From: Paenibacillus sp. SC116
Lineage (GTDB): Bacteria; Bacillota; Bacilli; Paenibacillales; Paenibacillaceae
Assembly (NCBI RefSeq): GCF_024733555.1
Contig: NZ_JANIOF010000001.1
Span: forward strand, 434,001-498,000
Length of the DNA stretch: 64,000 bases
Reading direction: 5' to 3'
The notes under the pieces were generated by a model that saw only the letters and a list, made by a program, of their open reading frames with translations, was not told the DNA's origin and did not search any database. The stretch's first letter is position 1. Each line of letters starts with the position of its first letter. Below are positions 16,969-24,920 of the stretch, piece after piece. Position numbers and translations under genes: made by a program.

Positions 16969-18171
16969 ATGAAAAAACTTTCTACTAAATTAGCTAGCTT
17001 ATTGCTTATATCTGCTCTAGGAACAACAACCTTACCACTTTCTGTTCTCCACGCAGAACCAGCCATTAAGCAGGCCTTGACACAAGATATGGAACAAGCT
17101 GTTCAAGAACTCGCCAAGCTTCGAGTAATGACCGGCTACCAAGACGGCTCTATGAAAATACACAACGTACTCACTCGTGCAGAACTAGCGAAAATGGTCG
17201 TTCTTGCGTTTGGATTACAAGGTAAAGCGAATCAAGGAGCCACCTTCACGGATGTGTATTCGAAAGCATGGCATTACAAGTATGCGGCAGAGGTGGCAGC
17301 TCGAGATATCATGCAGACAAAAGACGGACGTTTTGAAGCGAATGGAACACTGACAGACGCAGAACTTGTGCAGATCGTAGCCAAGGCGTTAAATCGGGAT
17401 GTGAAATCCGTGGAAAAGTGGGCACAACCTTTTTATTCAGAACGAAGCAATGCTACTCGCGGAGAAGCAGCGTATCTATTGAACATTGCCCGGCAAGCTA
17501 GTAAGGCTGAAGTCGGACAACCTGTAGAGGAGCAAGTAAACCAAGAAAACCAAAAGGGAGTGAAGGATATGGAGAAGTTGAATGGCGATTTGTTAGCAGC
17601 TGTGAAGCAAGGAAATCAAGTATTAGTTGTAAAGATTTTGAAAGATGGCGCTAATATAGATACAACGGATGAAAGAGGCCGGACTTCAGCGATGATCGCT
17701 GTACATACAAACCAGCTAGATCTGTTTAAACTGCTTGTCAAGCAGGGAGCTAATATCGACATTAGAGAAAATAATAAGGATAACCCGTTGCTATTTGCTG
17801 GAGCTGAAGGGAAGCTGGACTTTGTAAAAGCTGCGATTGCAGCAGGGGCTGATACGACGATTACTAACCGCTTTGGCGGCACTGCTCTTATTCCAGCAGC
17901 TGATCGTGGGCATGTCGAGGTTGTCCGGGAATTACTGACTAATTCCGACGTAAAAGTGAATCACGTAAATAACCTAGGCTGGACCGCTTTACTCGAAGCT
18001 GTCATTTTGGGAGACGGCGGGAAACATCATCAGGCGATCGTCAACTTATTGATTGAGCACGGAGCTGATGTCAACCTTGCTGATAATGATGGCGTGACTC
18101 CGCTGCAGCATGCTAAGAGCCGCGGCTATCAAGAAATGATTGATGCTTTGGAGCGTGCCGGCGGGAAATAG
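16969..18171 (+). CDS. exported SLH-domain protein with ankyrin repeats
   Basis: 400 residues from the ATG with AATGGAGGA upstream. Residues 1-32 are a signal peptide (MKKLSTKLASLLLISALG, cleavage near LHA-EP). Residues about 45-165 contain two to three SLH-type modules (LRVMTGYQDGSMKIHNVLTR, FTDVYSKAWHYKYAAEVAAR), which hold proteins to pyruvylated wall polymer in Paenibacillus. After a Gln/Glu-rich linker, residues about 195-400 are five to six ankyrin repeats (ERGRTSAMIAVHTNQLDLFK, DNDGVTPLQHAKSRGYQEM). It probably displays a protein-binding ankyrin stack on the cell surface. The partner is unknown. Confidence 0.88.
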   Translation: MKKLSTKLASLLLISALGTTTLPLSVLHAEPAIKQALTQDMEQAVQELAKLRVMTGYQDGSMKIHNVLTRAELAKMVVLAFGLQGKANQGATFTDVYSKAWHYKYAAEVAARDIMQTKDGRFEANGTLTDAELVQIVAKALNRDVKSVEKWAQPFYSERSNATRGEAAYLLNIARQASKAEVGQPVEEQVNQENQKGVKDMEKLNGDLLAAVKQGNQVLVVKILKDGANIDTTDERGRTSAMIAVHTNQLDLFKLLVKQGANIDIRENNKDNPLLFAGAEGKLDFVKAAIAAGADTTITNRFGGTALIPAADRGHVEVVRELLTNSDVKVNHVNNLGWTALLEAVILGDGGKHHQAIVNLLIEHGADVNLADNDGVTPLQHAKSRGYQEMIDALERAGGK

Positions 18172-18183
18172 ATTTTCATTCAT

Positions 18184-18232
18184 AAAGGGATAGAGCAAGC
18201 CATTTATCTCTGGCACTCTATCTCTTTTTAGT
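18184..18232 (+). terminator. terminator after the SLH-ankyrin gene
   Basis: AAAGGGATAGAG…GCCA pairs with TGGC…CTCTATCTCTTT, followed by TTA. The stem has a small interior loop. Confidence 0.75.
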
Positions 18233-18257
18233 TACATACAAGTAGAAGGAGTCATAC

Positions 18258-19760
18258 ATGACAGCTCATATGCAATCTAGCCAAGCGAATAGGAAACAGA
18301 TTAAAGTTATTCCGCTTATGATGTCTTTACTCATTTGTGGTTTTATGGGGATGTTTAGTGAAACAGCCTTAAATATTGCCTTACGTGGTTTAATGATCGA
18401 ATTTCAAATTTCAGCATCAACTGTACAATGGTTAACAACGAGTTACTTACTTGTTCTCGGTATTCTTATTCCTATTTCAGGGCTGCTTATTAAGAGGTTT
18501 CCGACTAGGAATTTATTTATTACGGGTGTTTGTTTTTCCGTGATAGGATTGTTCATTGCAGCAACTTCCTCTAGTTTCGTTATATTATTAATCGGTCGAA
18601 TCGTTCAGGCAACGGGCACAGGTTTAATCACGCCTTTGTTGTTTAATACCGTTCTCGTTATTTTCCCCATACAAAAACGTGGAACAGCGATGGGTATTGT
18701 TGGCCTTGTTCTTATGTTTGCACCAGCGATTGGGCCGATGATTTCAGGATTTATTATTCAGCAGCTTGATTGGCACTGGATATTTTGGATACCGATACCG
18801 TTTTATTTGCTAGCCTTAGCGCTTGGTATCGTTTATTTGATTGATTTATCGACGGATAGGAAGCCCAACATCGATATGTTATCTATTATTTTCTCAACAA
18901 TGGGTTTCGGAGGACTTGTGTTTGGGTTCAGTCGAGCTGGAGAAAATGAGGGATGGACGAGTTTGACTGTATTAATACCTCTCGTTGTCGGCGTAACTTC
19001 TCTGATTCTTTTTGTGATTCGGCAGCTGTCCCTAAAGGAGCCGATCCTGAATGTGAGGGTATTTACATATCCGATGTTTAGGATGGGGATCGGACTAACG
19101 GTATTAAGCAATATGATTATTTTTTCGAGCACCTTGCTTTTGCCGATGTTTATGCAGGGGGCGCTCGGCTTCACCTCAGCTGAGGCTGGATTATATTTGT
19201 TAGCTGGTGGAGTTTGCAATGGGATCATGGCACTTTTAAACGGACGTATTTTTGATAAATATGGACCGAGACGGCTGGTTATCCCGGGTTTTGTACTAGC
19301 AACGATTTCCGTTATCGTATTTACGAATTTATCTACTACGATTAATCCTGTAATCATTATTATTTTCCATACGTTACTAATGGTAGGAATGTCGATGACT
19401 ACGACGCCTTCACAAACCAATGGTCTTAACCAACTGCCACGATCTATGTACCCGGATGGTTCAGCTATCGTCAATACGACGATTCAAACATGCGGTGCTA
19501 TCGGAACAGCTATCGGTGTAAGTATTTTGAATGCGAGTCAACGCACCTATTTGGATCAGGCTAACCATTCTTCTAGCCCAGAAGTTCAAATCGAGGCATT
19601 GGTTTCCGGCGTTCAGCATGCCTATATATTTGCATCCATTGTTGCTGTTATCGGCCTTATTTGCTCTCTCTTCATCAAGCGAGTGATCGTTGGAGATGCG
19701 GAGAAAAGGGATAAACAAGAAAAAGGTAATTATTCATTAGAAAGCGATAGAGTGAGTTAA
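18258..19760 (+). CDS. MFS drug exporter, DHA2 family (14 TM, LmrB/EmrB-like)
   Basis: A 500-residue, very hydrophobic protein with 14 predicted membrane segments, the count for DHA2 H+-antiporters. Motif C appears as GLVLMFAPAIGPMISGF and motif A-like sequence as SGLLIKRFPTRNLFITG. Its closest recognisable types are the LmrB/MdtP exporters of lincosamides and other hydrophobic drugs, but the substrate is an inference. No MarR/TetR gene is attached. AGAAGGAG precedes the ATG, and the gene ends at a bidirectional terminator facing the repeat protein. Confidence 0.9.
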   Translation: MTAHMQSSQANRKQIKVIPLMMSLLICGFMGMFSETALNIALRGLMIEFQISASTVQWLTTSYLLVLGILIPISGLLIKRFPTRNLFITGVCFSVIGLFIAATSSSFVILLIGRIVQATGTGLITPLLFNTVLVIFPIQKRGTAMGIVGLVLMFAPAIGPMISGFIIQQLDWHWIFWIPIPFYLLALALGIVYLIDLSTDRKPNIDMLSIIFSTMGFGGLVFGFSRAGENEGWTSLTVLIPLVVGVTSLILFVIRQLSLKEPILNVRVFTYPMFRMGIGLTVLSNMIIFSSTLLLPMFMQGALGFTSAEAGLYLLAGGVCNGIMALLNGRIFDKYGPRRLVIPGFVLATISVIVFTNLSTTINPVIIIIFHTLLMVGMSMTTTPSQTNGLNQLPRSMYPDGSAIVNTTIQTCGAIGTAIGVSILNASQRTYLDQANHSSSPEVQIEALVSGVQHAYIFASIVAVIGLICSLFIKRVIVGDAEKRDKQEKGNYSLESDRVS

Positions 19761-19776
19761 TAGATGATAGAGTGAT

Positions 19777-19814
19777 AAAAGGGAGCAATGCATAGTCGAT
19801 GCAGAGCTCCCTTT
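19777..19814. terminator. bidirectional terminator
   Basis: AAAAGGGAGC (19777-19786) pairs perfectly with GCTCCCTTTT (19805-19814), with an inner TGCAT/ATGCA stem. It separates convergent genes. Confidence 0.88.
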
Positions 19815-19833
19815 TACATGTGAGTAATGATGA

Positions 19834-20370
19834 TTACTTTCTTGTTTTTCTCCGTTTGTTGACCCATTTGTTCCGAGCAGTTCCGCCTCCTCCTACCGCA
19901 TGCTGCTGTTTCGTTCCCGTGCTTTCGATGGCGGAGTTCGTGCCGCTAGTACTGTATTTCCCAGCGCCGCTTGCGATCTGTGTAGCTGATGCGTTAGGAG
20001 CATTTGCAGGAAGTTTTACAATTTGATCGTTGAGGACTACAACAATTTCTTTATAAGGACGACGAGATTTTCCCCAGTTATTTCGGCGGTTCAGTTTGTG
20101 ATGAGCAGATTTCAACCATTTATTGGTGGCTATTCCTCCAGCTCCGACGCTCTGCTGCTGTTGGGTATAGGGTGACTTTATAGCAGCATTATTCCCAGCA
20201 GCACCGCTGCGGCCTGCACCACTTGCAATTTGTGTTGTATTGGGGGCATTCGTAAACTGATGGTTTACGACAAATACTAATCTATCTACTCCAGCAAGCG
20301 GTGTTCTAGTGACTATACGTTTCTTTCCTTTTTCTATAATTATAGTGAGTCTGTCAGATTTCTTAACCAC
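19834..20370 (-). CDS. basic, low-complexity protein with an internal duplication
   Basis: 178 residues from a GTG with GAGGAGG upstream. I do not recognise the family. Two halves repeat: TQIASGAGRSGAAGNNAAIK…QQQQSVGAGGIATNKWLK, and TQIASGAGKYSTSGTNSAIE…KQQHAVGGGGTARNKWVN. Each repeat is preceded by a beta-like strand (RLVFVVNHQ / EIVVVLNDQ) and followed by a Lys/Arg-rich tail. Strong positive charge, Gln/Gly/Asn richness and no signal peptide or membrane segment recall spore-coat or exosporium proteins, which is only a guess; nucleic-acid binding is also possible. Confidence 0.72.
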   Translation of the reverse strand: MVKKSDRLTIIIEKGKKRIVTRTPLAGVDRLVFVVNHQFTNAPNTTQIASGAGRSGAAGNNAAIKSPYTQQQQSVGAGGIATNKWLKSAHHKLNRRNNWGKSRRPYKEIVVVLNDQIVKLPANAPNASATQIASGAGKYSTSGTNSAIESTGTKQQHAVGGGGTARNKWVNKRRKTRK

Positions 20371-20488
20371 GGACGAACATCCTCCTCATTCTAGTAGATC
20401 TTTCTAAAGTATATGTCTGGAAGAGGAATCGGAAAGGTATAGGTGTCAAGTAGGTTGTCGTATAGTTTTTATCGTTAGTAGATTAACG

Positions 20489-21151
20489 TTATTTTTCCCA
20501 CACAATGCCCATAGCCCAGCCCAATTTATGAAGTCTGCAATTTGGTAATAACGATTCATATAAATCATGATATTGTTTTTCTGATAAATACTTATCAGAT
20601 GCTAGATGTTCAAGCCATGATTTTGAAGTGTTGTGTTTGAAAATTCTAATGGCGTTTTTTAGCCCGAATTTGCGAAGATGTGGAGTAAACTCAAGAATTG
20701 CTCCAATCACATAGACGTAAGTAGGAGGAGTTTCTACCTCCGATACATTATCGAAAATGACCATTTTTCCGCCATCATTCAGTAAGCTTTTGATATGGTT
20801 TATAACACGCGGTATATCATTTAGATGATGAACAGTAGTCCGACTCACAATGAAATCAAATTTTTTATCAAAGGCAAGATGCTCTGCATCCATGTTGATG
20901 TAGGTTGTATTTGAACGCTGACGCTTCACTTGAGCTATTTTGAGCATTTCATCTGAAATATCGATACCAATGACCTCATCGAAATGAGAGGACAATTCAT
21001 CTACAAGTATACCTGAACCGCAGCCAACATCTAAGGCTCGACCTCGTTGCAAGGGGAAGTTATTCATAAAAAAAGAGTAGTCATATAATAACGTGTTCAC
21101 AAAATCATATTCTTCTGCAACTTTGTTAAATTGATGTATCGTTGTTTTCAA
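20489..21151 (-). CDS. class I SAM-dependent methyltransferase
   Basis: A 220-residue Methyltransf_11-type enzyme. Motif I is ALDVGCGSGILVDELS, motif II acid IGIDISDEML, then NMDAEHLAF and the post-II strand KFDFIVSRTTVHHLND typical of UbiE/Coq5-like small-molecule methyltransferases. The C-terminal third (TSKSWLEHLASDKYLSEKQY) would define the substrate, which is not predictable. The start is a TTG with AGAGGTAA at 8 bases. It is divergent from the MerR regulator at 21382, so it may fall under the same control, but the MerR-type promoter points the other way. Confidence 0.88.
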   Translation of the reverse strand: MKTTIHQFNKVAEEYDFVNTLLYDYSFFMNNFPLQRGRALDVGCGSGILVDELSSHFDEVIGIDISDEMLKIAQVKRQRSNTTYINMDAEHLAFDKKFDFIVSRTTVHHLNDIPRVINHIKSLLNDGGKMVIFDNVSEVETPPTYVYVIGAILEFTPHLRKFGLKNAIRIFKHNTSKSWLEHLASDKYLSEKQYHDLYESLLPNCRLHKLGWAMGIVWEK

Positions 21152-21273
21152 AACGGTTACCTCTTTTACACGTATTTAATCAGTTGTGATTACCATTTTT
21201 TTATTCGACACTAAGTTCTGTAATCCTTGATCTCTAAATATCGGCACGCAGAAACACTATATTACTTTTCGTG

Positions 21274-21304
21274 TTGACCTTACCCTTAGGGGAAAGTGTA
21301 CAGT
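21274..21304 (+). promoter_or_regulatory. MerR-type promoter with 19-bp spacer
   Basis: TTGACC (21274-21279) and TACAGT (21299-21304) are separated by 19 bases, the over-long spacer typical of MerR-activated promoters. The spacer holds an imperfect dyad CTTACCCTTAGGGGAAAG, where the regulator would bind and untwist DNA. Confidence 0.78.
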
Positions 21305-21381
21305 GAAAAAGAAGCAAGTTTCGATAAGGAAAGGATCAAGCAGTAACAGCCCATACCAAAAGGAAGAAGGGAGGCGAGTTG

Positions 21382-22206
21382 GTGCTAGCGATTGGCGAAT
21401 TTTCAAAAATATGCGGAGTATCTACGAAAACGCTTCGCTATTATGCTGAGGTTGGACTACTGATTCCTGATGAGATAAATCCAGAAAACGGATATAGGTA
21501 CTACTCCATCAGGCAGCTCAAAAAAATGATCTTTATCAATCGCTTGAAATCCTATCATTTTTCTCTGGAAGAAATCAGAGAGGTTCTAGAATGGGAGGAA
21601 GACCAATTCGAAGAAAGTCTTCATAAAGCCTTACATCGTAAACGAAGCGGGGTACAGGAAAAGATACAAGCTCTTGCGTATACCTTGAAGCAGATGAATA
21701 ATGATATTTCCAAATTAGAAAAGAGCGTTCCTTTTATGTCTTATCTTGATGAGATAGAAATACAGCTTGTTGAAACGCCAACAATGAATATTCTTTCCAT
21801 CCGTCAGCTGATAAGCAGTGATGATCTCGTTGCAGGATACGGACCGTATTTTAGCAGACTTTATGAAAAGGTTGCTGCCGATCAGCTTACGTTACTTGGC
21901 ACGCCGATGACGATTTATCACAGTCCTGATTACAATCCTGCTGGCAATGATACGGAATTTGCTCTTCCAATAAAAGAGGCTGTCAAGGGAACGAGAGATT
22001 TGCTTGGAGGCCTTTGTGCCAAGTCTATTTTAAAAGGCCCTTATCCTGAATTGACCTCCGTATACGCCAAGCTGATGGAGTGGATAGAGCAGGAAGGCTA
22101 TTCGTTGGTGAAATCCCCATACGAGGTATATATAACAGATCCTAGCCAAGTCACTGCTCCAGAAGAACTTGTTACCGAAGTGTATTTTCCTATTAAGAAT
22201 AAATAA
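21382..22206 (+). CDS. MerR family regulator with GyrI-like effector domain (BmrR/BltR type)
   Basis: About 274 residues from the GTG at 21382 (GGGAGG 7 bases upstream; the TTG at 21379 is only 4 bases away). Residues 1-70 are the MerR winged helix (IGEFSKICGVSTKTLRYYAE, NPENGYRYYSIRQL), followed by a coiled-coil dimer helix to about 120. Residues 130-274 are a GyrI/AraC-effector-like domain (ETPTMNILSIRQL, ELVTEVYFPI), the drug-binding module of BmrR. It should activate its own 19-bp-spacer promoter and the serine hydrolase gene 77 bases downstream when bound by a hydrophobic ligand. Confidence 0.88.
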   Translation: MLAIGEFSKICGVSTKTLRYYAEVGLLIPDEINPENGYRYYSIRQLKKMIFINRLKSYHFSLEEIREVLEWEEDQFEESLHKALHRKRSGVQEKIQALAYTLKQMNNDISKLEKSVPFMSYLDEIEIQLVETPTMNILSIRQLISSDDLVAGYGPYFSRLYEKVAADQLTLLGTPMTIYHSPDYNPAGNDTEFALPIKEAVKGTRDLLGGLCAKSILKGPYPELTSVYAKLMEWIEQEGYSLVKSPYEVYITDPSQVTAPEELVTEVYFPIKNK

Positions 22207-22283
22207 AGCGCAATCCGTTGTTTTCCTGAACTTTTACTGTAGAGAATTAAATGAATTCTACTCATGTAGGGAGGTACGATTTC

Positions 22284-23306
22284 ATGAAAAGAAACGATTG
22301 GCCAACTACAACATGGCAAGCTATAGAACCGGATCTCTTGGACATGGATGTGAACAAGCTTACGGACCTCGACACTAAGATCAAATACGAGTACAGAAAT
22401 ATAACGGGTGTAGTTATTGCAAGACATGGATATATAGCCTACGAAAAGTATTACAACGGCTATGGTCCAGAAGATACACACCATGTAGCTTCTGTAACAA
22501 AGAGCATTTTATCTGCGCTTATTGGTATTGCGACAGACAAAGGATTTATCAAACATATTGATCAAACGGTACTCGATTTTTTCCCTGATTATATGCCAGA
22601 TCTTGATGATAATCTGAAACAGAAAATAACGATACGCCATCTGCTTACGATGACAGTGCCTTATCCATTCGAGGATTGGCGCGAACCGTTGGATAAGCTG
22701 TGCATCCAGCCTGATTGGGTGACGTATACGCTAAATATGCTTGGCCAAGGAGGAAATCTTGGAACGTTTAAGTATTCCACTGCTGGAGCGCATCTGCTCT
22801 CCGCTATTATTACTCGCAGTACAGGAAAAAATGCACGAGAGTTCGCGAATGAACACTTGTTTAAGCCGATTGGTATGCAAGAAATCTCGAATTATGAAAT
22901 GGAGTCATTTGGCTTCGATGATCTATTTGGGGAAAATGTAAAAGGGTGGGTGCATGACCCGCAAGGAAATTCTACAGGAGGATGGGGACTTACATTAAGT
23001 CCTAGGGATATGGCTCGTTTTGGTTTGCTTTATTTGAATCGTGGCGTTTGGGACAATCAATCGATCATTTCAGAAAAATGGATCCATGAATCAACAGCGA
23101 TGAATCCCAATCATTACGGGTATCTATGGTGGATGCGTGAAGAAGTTGATGTTCGTGCAAACTTAGCACTAGGGGATGGAGGGAATGTCATTTGCTGCAT
23201 CCCGCAATTGGACCTCGTTGTAGCCATTGCATCCTCTTTTGTAATGAATCCAAGTGATAGATGGACTCTAATTAAGCAGTTTATTATTCCGTCAATTAGA
23301 GCATAG
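22284..23306 (+). CDS. beta-lactamase-like serine hydrolase (class C fold)
   Basis: 340 residues from the ATG with AGGGAGG upstream; earlier in-frame starts lack a ribosome site. The SxxK catalytic motif is SVTKSILSALIG, the YxN position reads YSTAG (Thr instead of Asn), and a late HxG-like region is ALGDGGNVICCIP. No signal peptide or membrane anchor is seen, so a cytosolic esterase/peptidase of the EstB/6-aminohexanoate-hydrolase type is more likely than a true beta-lactamase. It follows the MerR regulator with no terminator between, so it is a likely member of its regulon. A paralogue lies at 32943. Confidence 0.85.
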   Translation: MKRNDWPTTTWQAIEPDLLDMDVNKLTDLDTKIKYEYRNITGVVIARHGYIAYEKYYNGYGPEDTHHVASVTKSILSALIGIATDKGFIKHIDQTVLDFFPDYMPDLDDNLKQKITIRHLLTMTVPYPFEDWREPLDKLCIQPDWVTYTLNMLGQGGNLGTFKYSTAGAHLLSAIITRSTGKNAREFANEHLFKPIGMQEISNYEMESFGFDDLFGENVKGWVHDPQGNSTGGWGLTLSPRDMARFGLLYLNRGVWDNQSIISEKWIHESTAMNPNHYGYLWWMREEVDVRANLALGDGGNVICCIPQLDLVVAIASSFVMNPSDRWTLIKQFIIPSIRA

Positions 23307-23338
23307 CGTAAATTAGAAAAGCACATGGATACAAAGGT

Positions 23339-23376
23339 AAATCCATCCTACTGATACGTCATAGGATGGATTTTTA
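23339..23376 (+). terminator. terminator after the serine hydrolase
   Basis: AAATCCATCCTA pairs perfectly with TAGGATGGATTT across 11 bases, followed by TTATT. Confidence 0.88.
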
Positions 23377-23454
23377 TTGTGTCATCATCCGTTCACTACA
23401 AAAACATCAGCTGAATAAAAACGGGTATGAATCTTAATTCCACATTTTATGAGA

Positions 23455-23483
23455 TTGACTATTTATACTACGCGTACTATGAT
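23455..23483 (+). promoter_or_regulatory. rbs operon promoter
   Basis: TTGACT (23455-23460), 17-base spacer, TATGAT (23478-23483). The RbsR/CcpA-type operator starts 4 bases after the -10, covering the expected start of transcription. Confidence 0.82.
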
Positions 23484-23486
23484 CAG

Positions 23487-23504
23487 TGTGTAAACGGTTA
23501 CACA
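23487..23504. promoter_or_regulatory. LacI-family operator (RbsR and/or CcpA cre)
   Basis: TGTGTAAACGGTTACACA is a near-perfect palindrome. Its core TGTAAACGGTTACA fits the cre consensus TGWAANCGNTNWCA at every position and is also the form of RbsR operators. Lying at the start of transcription, it would block initiation. Confidence 0.85.
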
Positions 23505-23542
23505 AAACAAAGCACATTTTGATAGAAACAAGGGGTGCACAC

Positions 23543-24451
23543 ATGAAAAAACCTAAAATTACGGTTGTTGGCAGTTTAAACATAGACATGGTGAACGAAA
23601 CAAAGCATTTTCCAAATCAAGGTGAAACCGTAATTGGAACCGCTTTCTATAGCTTTGTCGGCGGAAAAGGCGCTAATCAAGCAGTAGCTTGTGCCCGTCT
23701 TGGCGCACAAGTAACAATGATTGGCTGTGTAGGGGAAGATCATTTCGCGAAGCAACTCTTAGAAACACTAGATAGAGAAGGTATTACTACGAAATATGTG
23801 AAAACGGTTCCACATCAAACAACAGGCGTAGCAACGATAACCTTATATGATAACGATAACCGAATTATTGTTACACCCGGCGCCAATCACAGGCTTCTAC
23901 CCGAAGATGTAGTGTCGCTAAAGGAAGTTATCGCTGATTCTGATATGGTCCTGCTGCAGCAGGAAATTCCTTTTGAGACGGTAGAAGCAACGATTAAGCT
24001 TGCAAATGAATTACAAGTTCCCGTTATGTTGAATCCCGCTCCAGCGATTGAGCTGCCTAGTGAGCTGTTGAAGCAGGTTGATGTTATAACACCAAATGAA
24101 TATGAGCTTGCTGTATTGCTTGGACTCGATGAAAAGCAGGTACAATCGTTCGAGTACATTATTAAATGGTACCCGTATCGCATCGTAATGACAGGCGGAA
24201 GCAACGGAGCCTTTTATAAATCGCCTGATGGTCAGATTAAGCATGAACCAGGAAGACAAGTAGATGTTGTGGATACAACGGGGGCAGGGGACACCTTCAA
24301 CGGAGCATTGGCGGTAAAGCTTAGCGAGGGTTCAACGCTAGAAGAAGCAGTGAAGTTCGCTGTAGCTGCCAGCGCGTTATCTGTAATGAAGCTTGGAGCA
24401 CAGAGCGGCATGCCTTTACGTTCTGACGTGGAACGATATATGGAATCATGA
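23543..24451 (+). CDS. rbsK: ribokinase
   Basis: Phosphorylates ribose to ribose-5-phosphate with ATP. The 302-residue PfkB-family enzyme starts at the ATG with AAGGGGTG upstream. It has the N-terminal VVGSLNIDMVNE, the substrate motif GGKGANQAVACARLGA and the C-terminal anion-hole/catalytic motif DTTGAGDTFNGA with the base Asp. It is the first gene of rbsKDACB, 40 bases downstream of the operator. In B. subtilis rbsR precedes rbsK; here rbsR has moved to the end. Confidence 0.96.
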   Translation: MKKPKITVVGSLNIDMVNETKHFPNQGETVIGTAFYSFVGGKGANQAVACARLGAQVTMIGCVGEDHFAKQLLETLDREGITTKYVKTVPHQTTGVATITLYDNDNRIIVTPGANHRLLPEDVVSLKEVIADSDMVLLQQEIPFETVEATIKLANELQVPVMLNPAPAIELPSELLKQVDVITPNEYELAVLLGLDEKQVQSFEYIIKWYPYRIVMTGGSNGAFYKSPDGQIKHEPGRQVDVVDTTGAGDTFNGALAVKLSEGSTLEEAVKFAVAASALSVMKLGAQSGMPLRSDVERYMES

Positions 24452-24490
24452 AACTTAGACATATTATAGGACTTGGAGAGGGACTTAACG

Positions 24491-24889
24491 ATGAAAAAAA
24501 CTGGCATATTAAATAGTGACATCGCAGCAGTGATTGCCAAGATGGGTCATACCGATTGTATTGTAATTGGCGATTGCGGGCTGCCGATTCCAGATTCGGT
24601 TCAGCGAATTGATTTGGCTGTAAAGCTAGGCCTTCCATCCTACTTGGATACATTAGAGGCAGTATTAGCCGATATGGAAGTCGAATCCGTCACCATTGCA
24701 AGTGAAATGACGGAGCACAATGAAGAAATCTATGAAGGCACACAGCGACTGCTGGGCGATATTTCGATAAATCAAGTTTCTCATGAAGAGTTTAAAAAAT
24801 TAACTTTTCAAGCTAAAGCAGTCATACGTACAGGCGAAGCAACACCATACGCGAACATTATTCTTCAATCAGGTGTTTTCTTTTCATAA
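24491..24889 (+). CDS. rbsD: D-ribose pyranase
   Basis: Interconverts the pyranose and furanose forms of ribose so that RbsK has its substrate. The 132-residue protein has the conserved MKKTGILNSDIAAVIAKMGHTD with catalytic His20, then DCGLPIPDSVQRIDLAV and the C-terminal IRTGEATPYANIILQSGVFF that closes the active site. Length and sequence match the family end to end. It lies 39 bases after rbsK, with GGAGAGGGA upstream of the ATG. Confidence 0.96.
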   Translation: MKKTGILNSDIAAVIAKMGHTDCIVIGDCGLPIPDSVQRIDLAVKLGLPSYLDTLEAVLADMEVESVTIASEMTEHNEEIYEGTQRLLGDISINQVSHEEFKKLTFQAKAVIRTGEATPYANIILQSGVFFS

Positions 24890-24920
24890 AAACTTTTGTT
24901 TAGCAAAAGGGGTGATATAG

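Noticed and set aside
18833..19474. 213-codon minus-strand frame opposite the DHA2 exporter
   Set aside because: Antisense to a long membrane protein gene; the translation has no family features.
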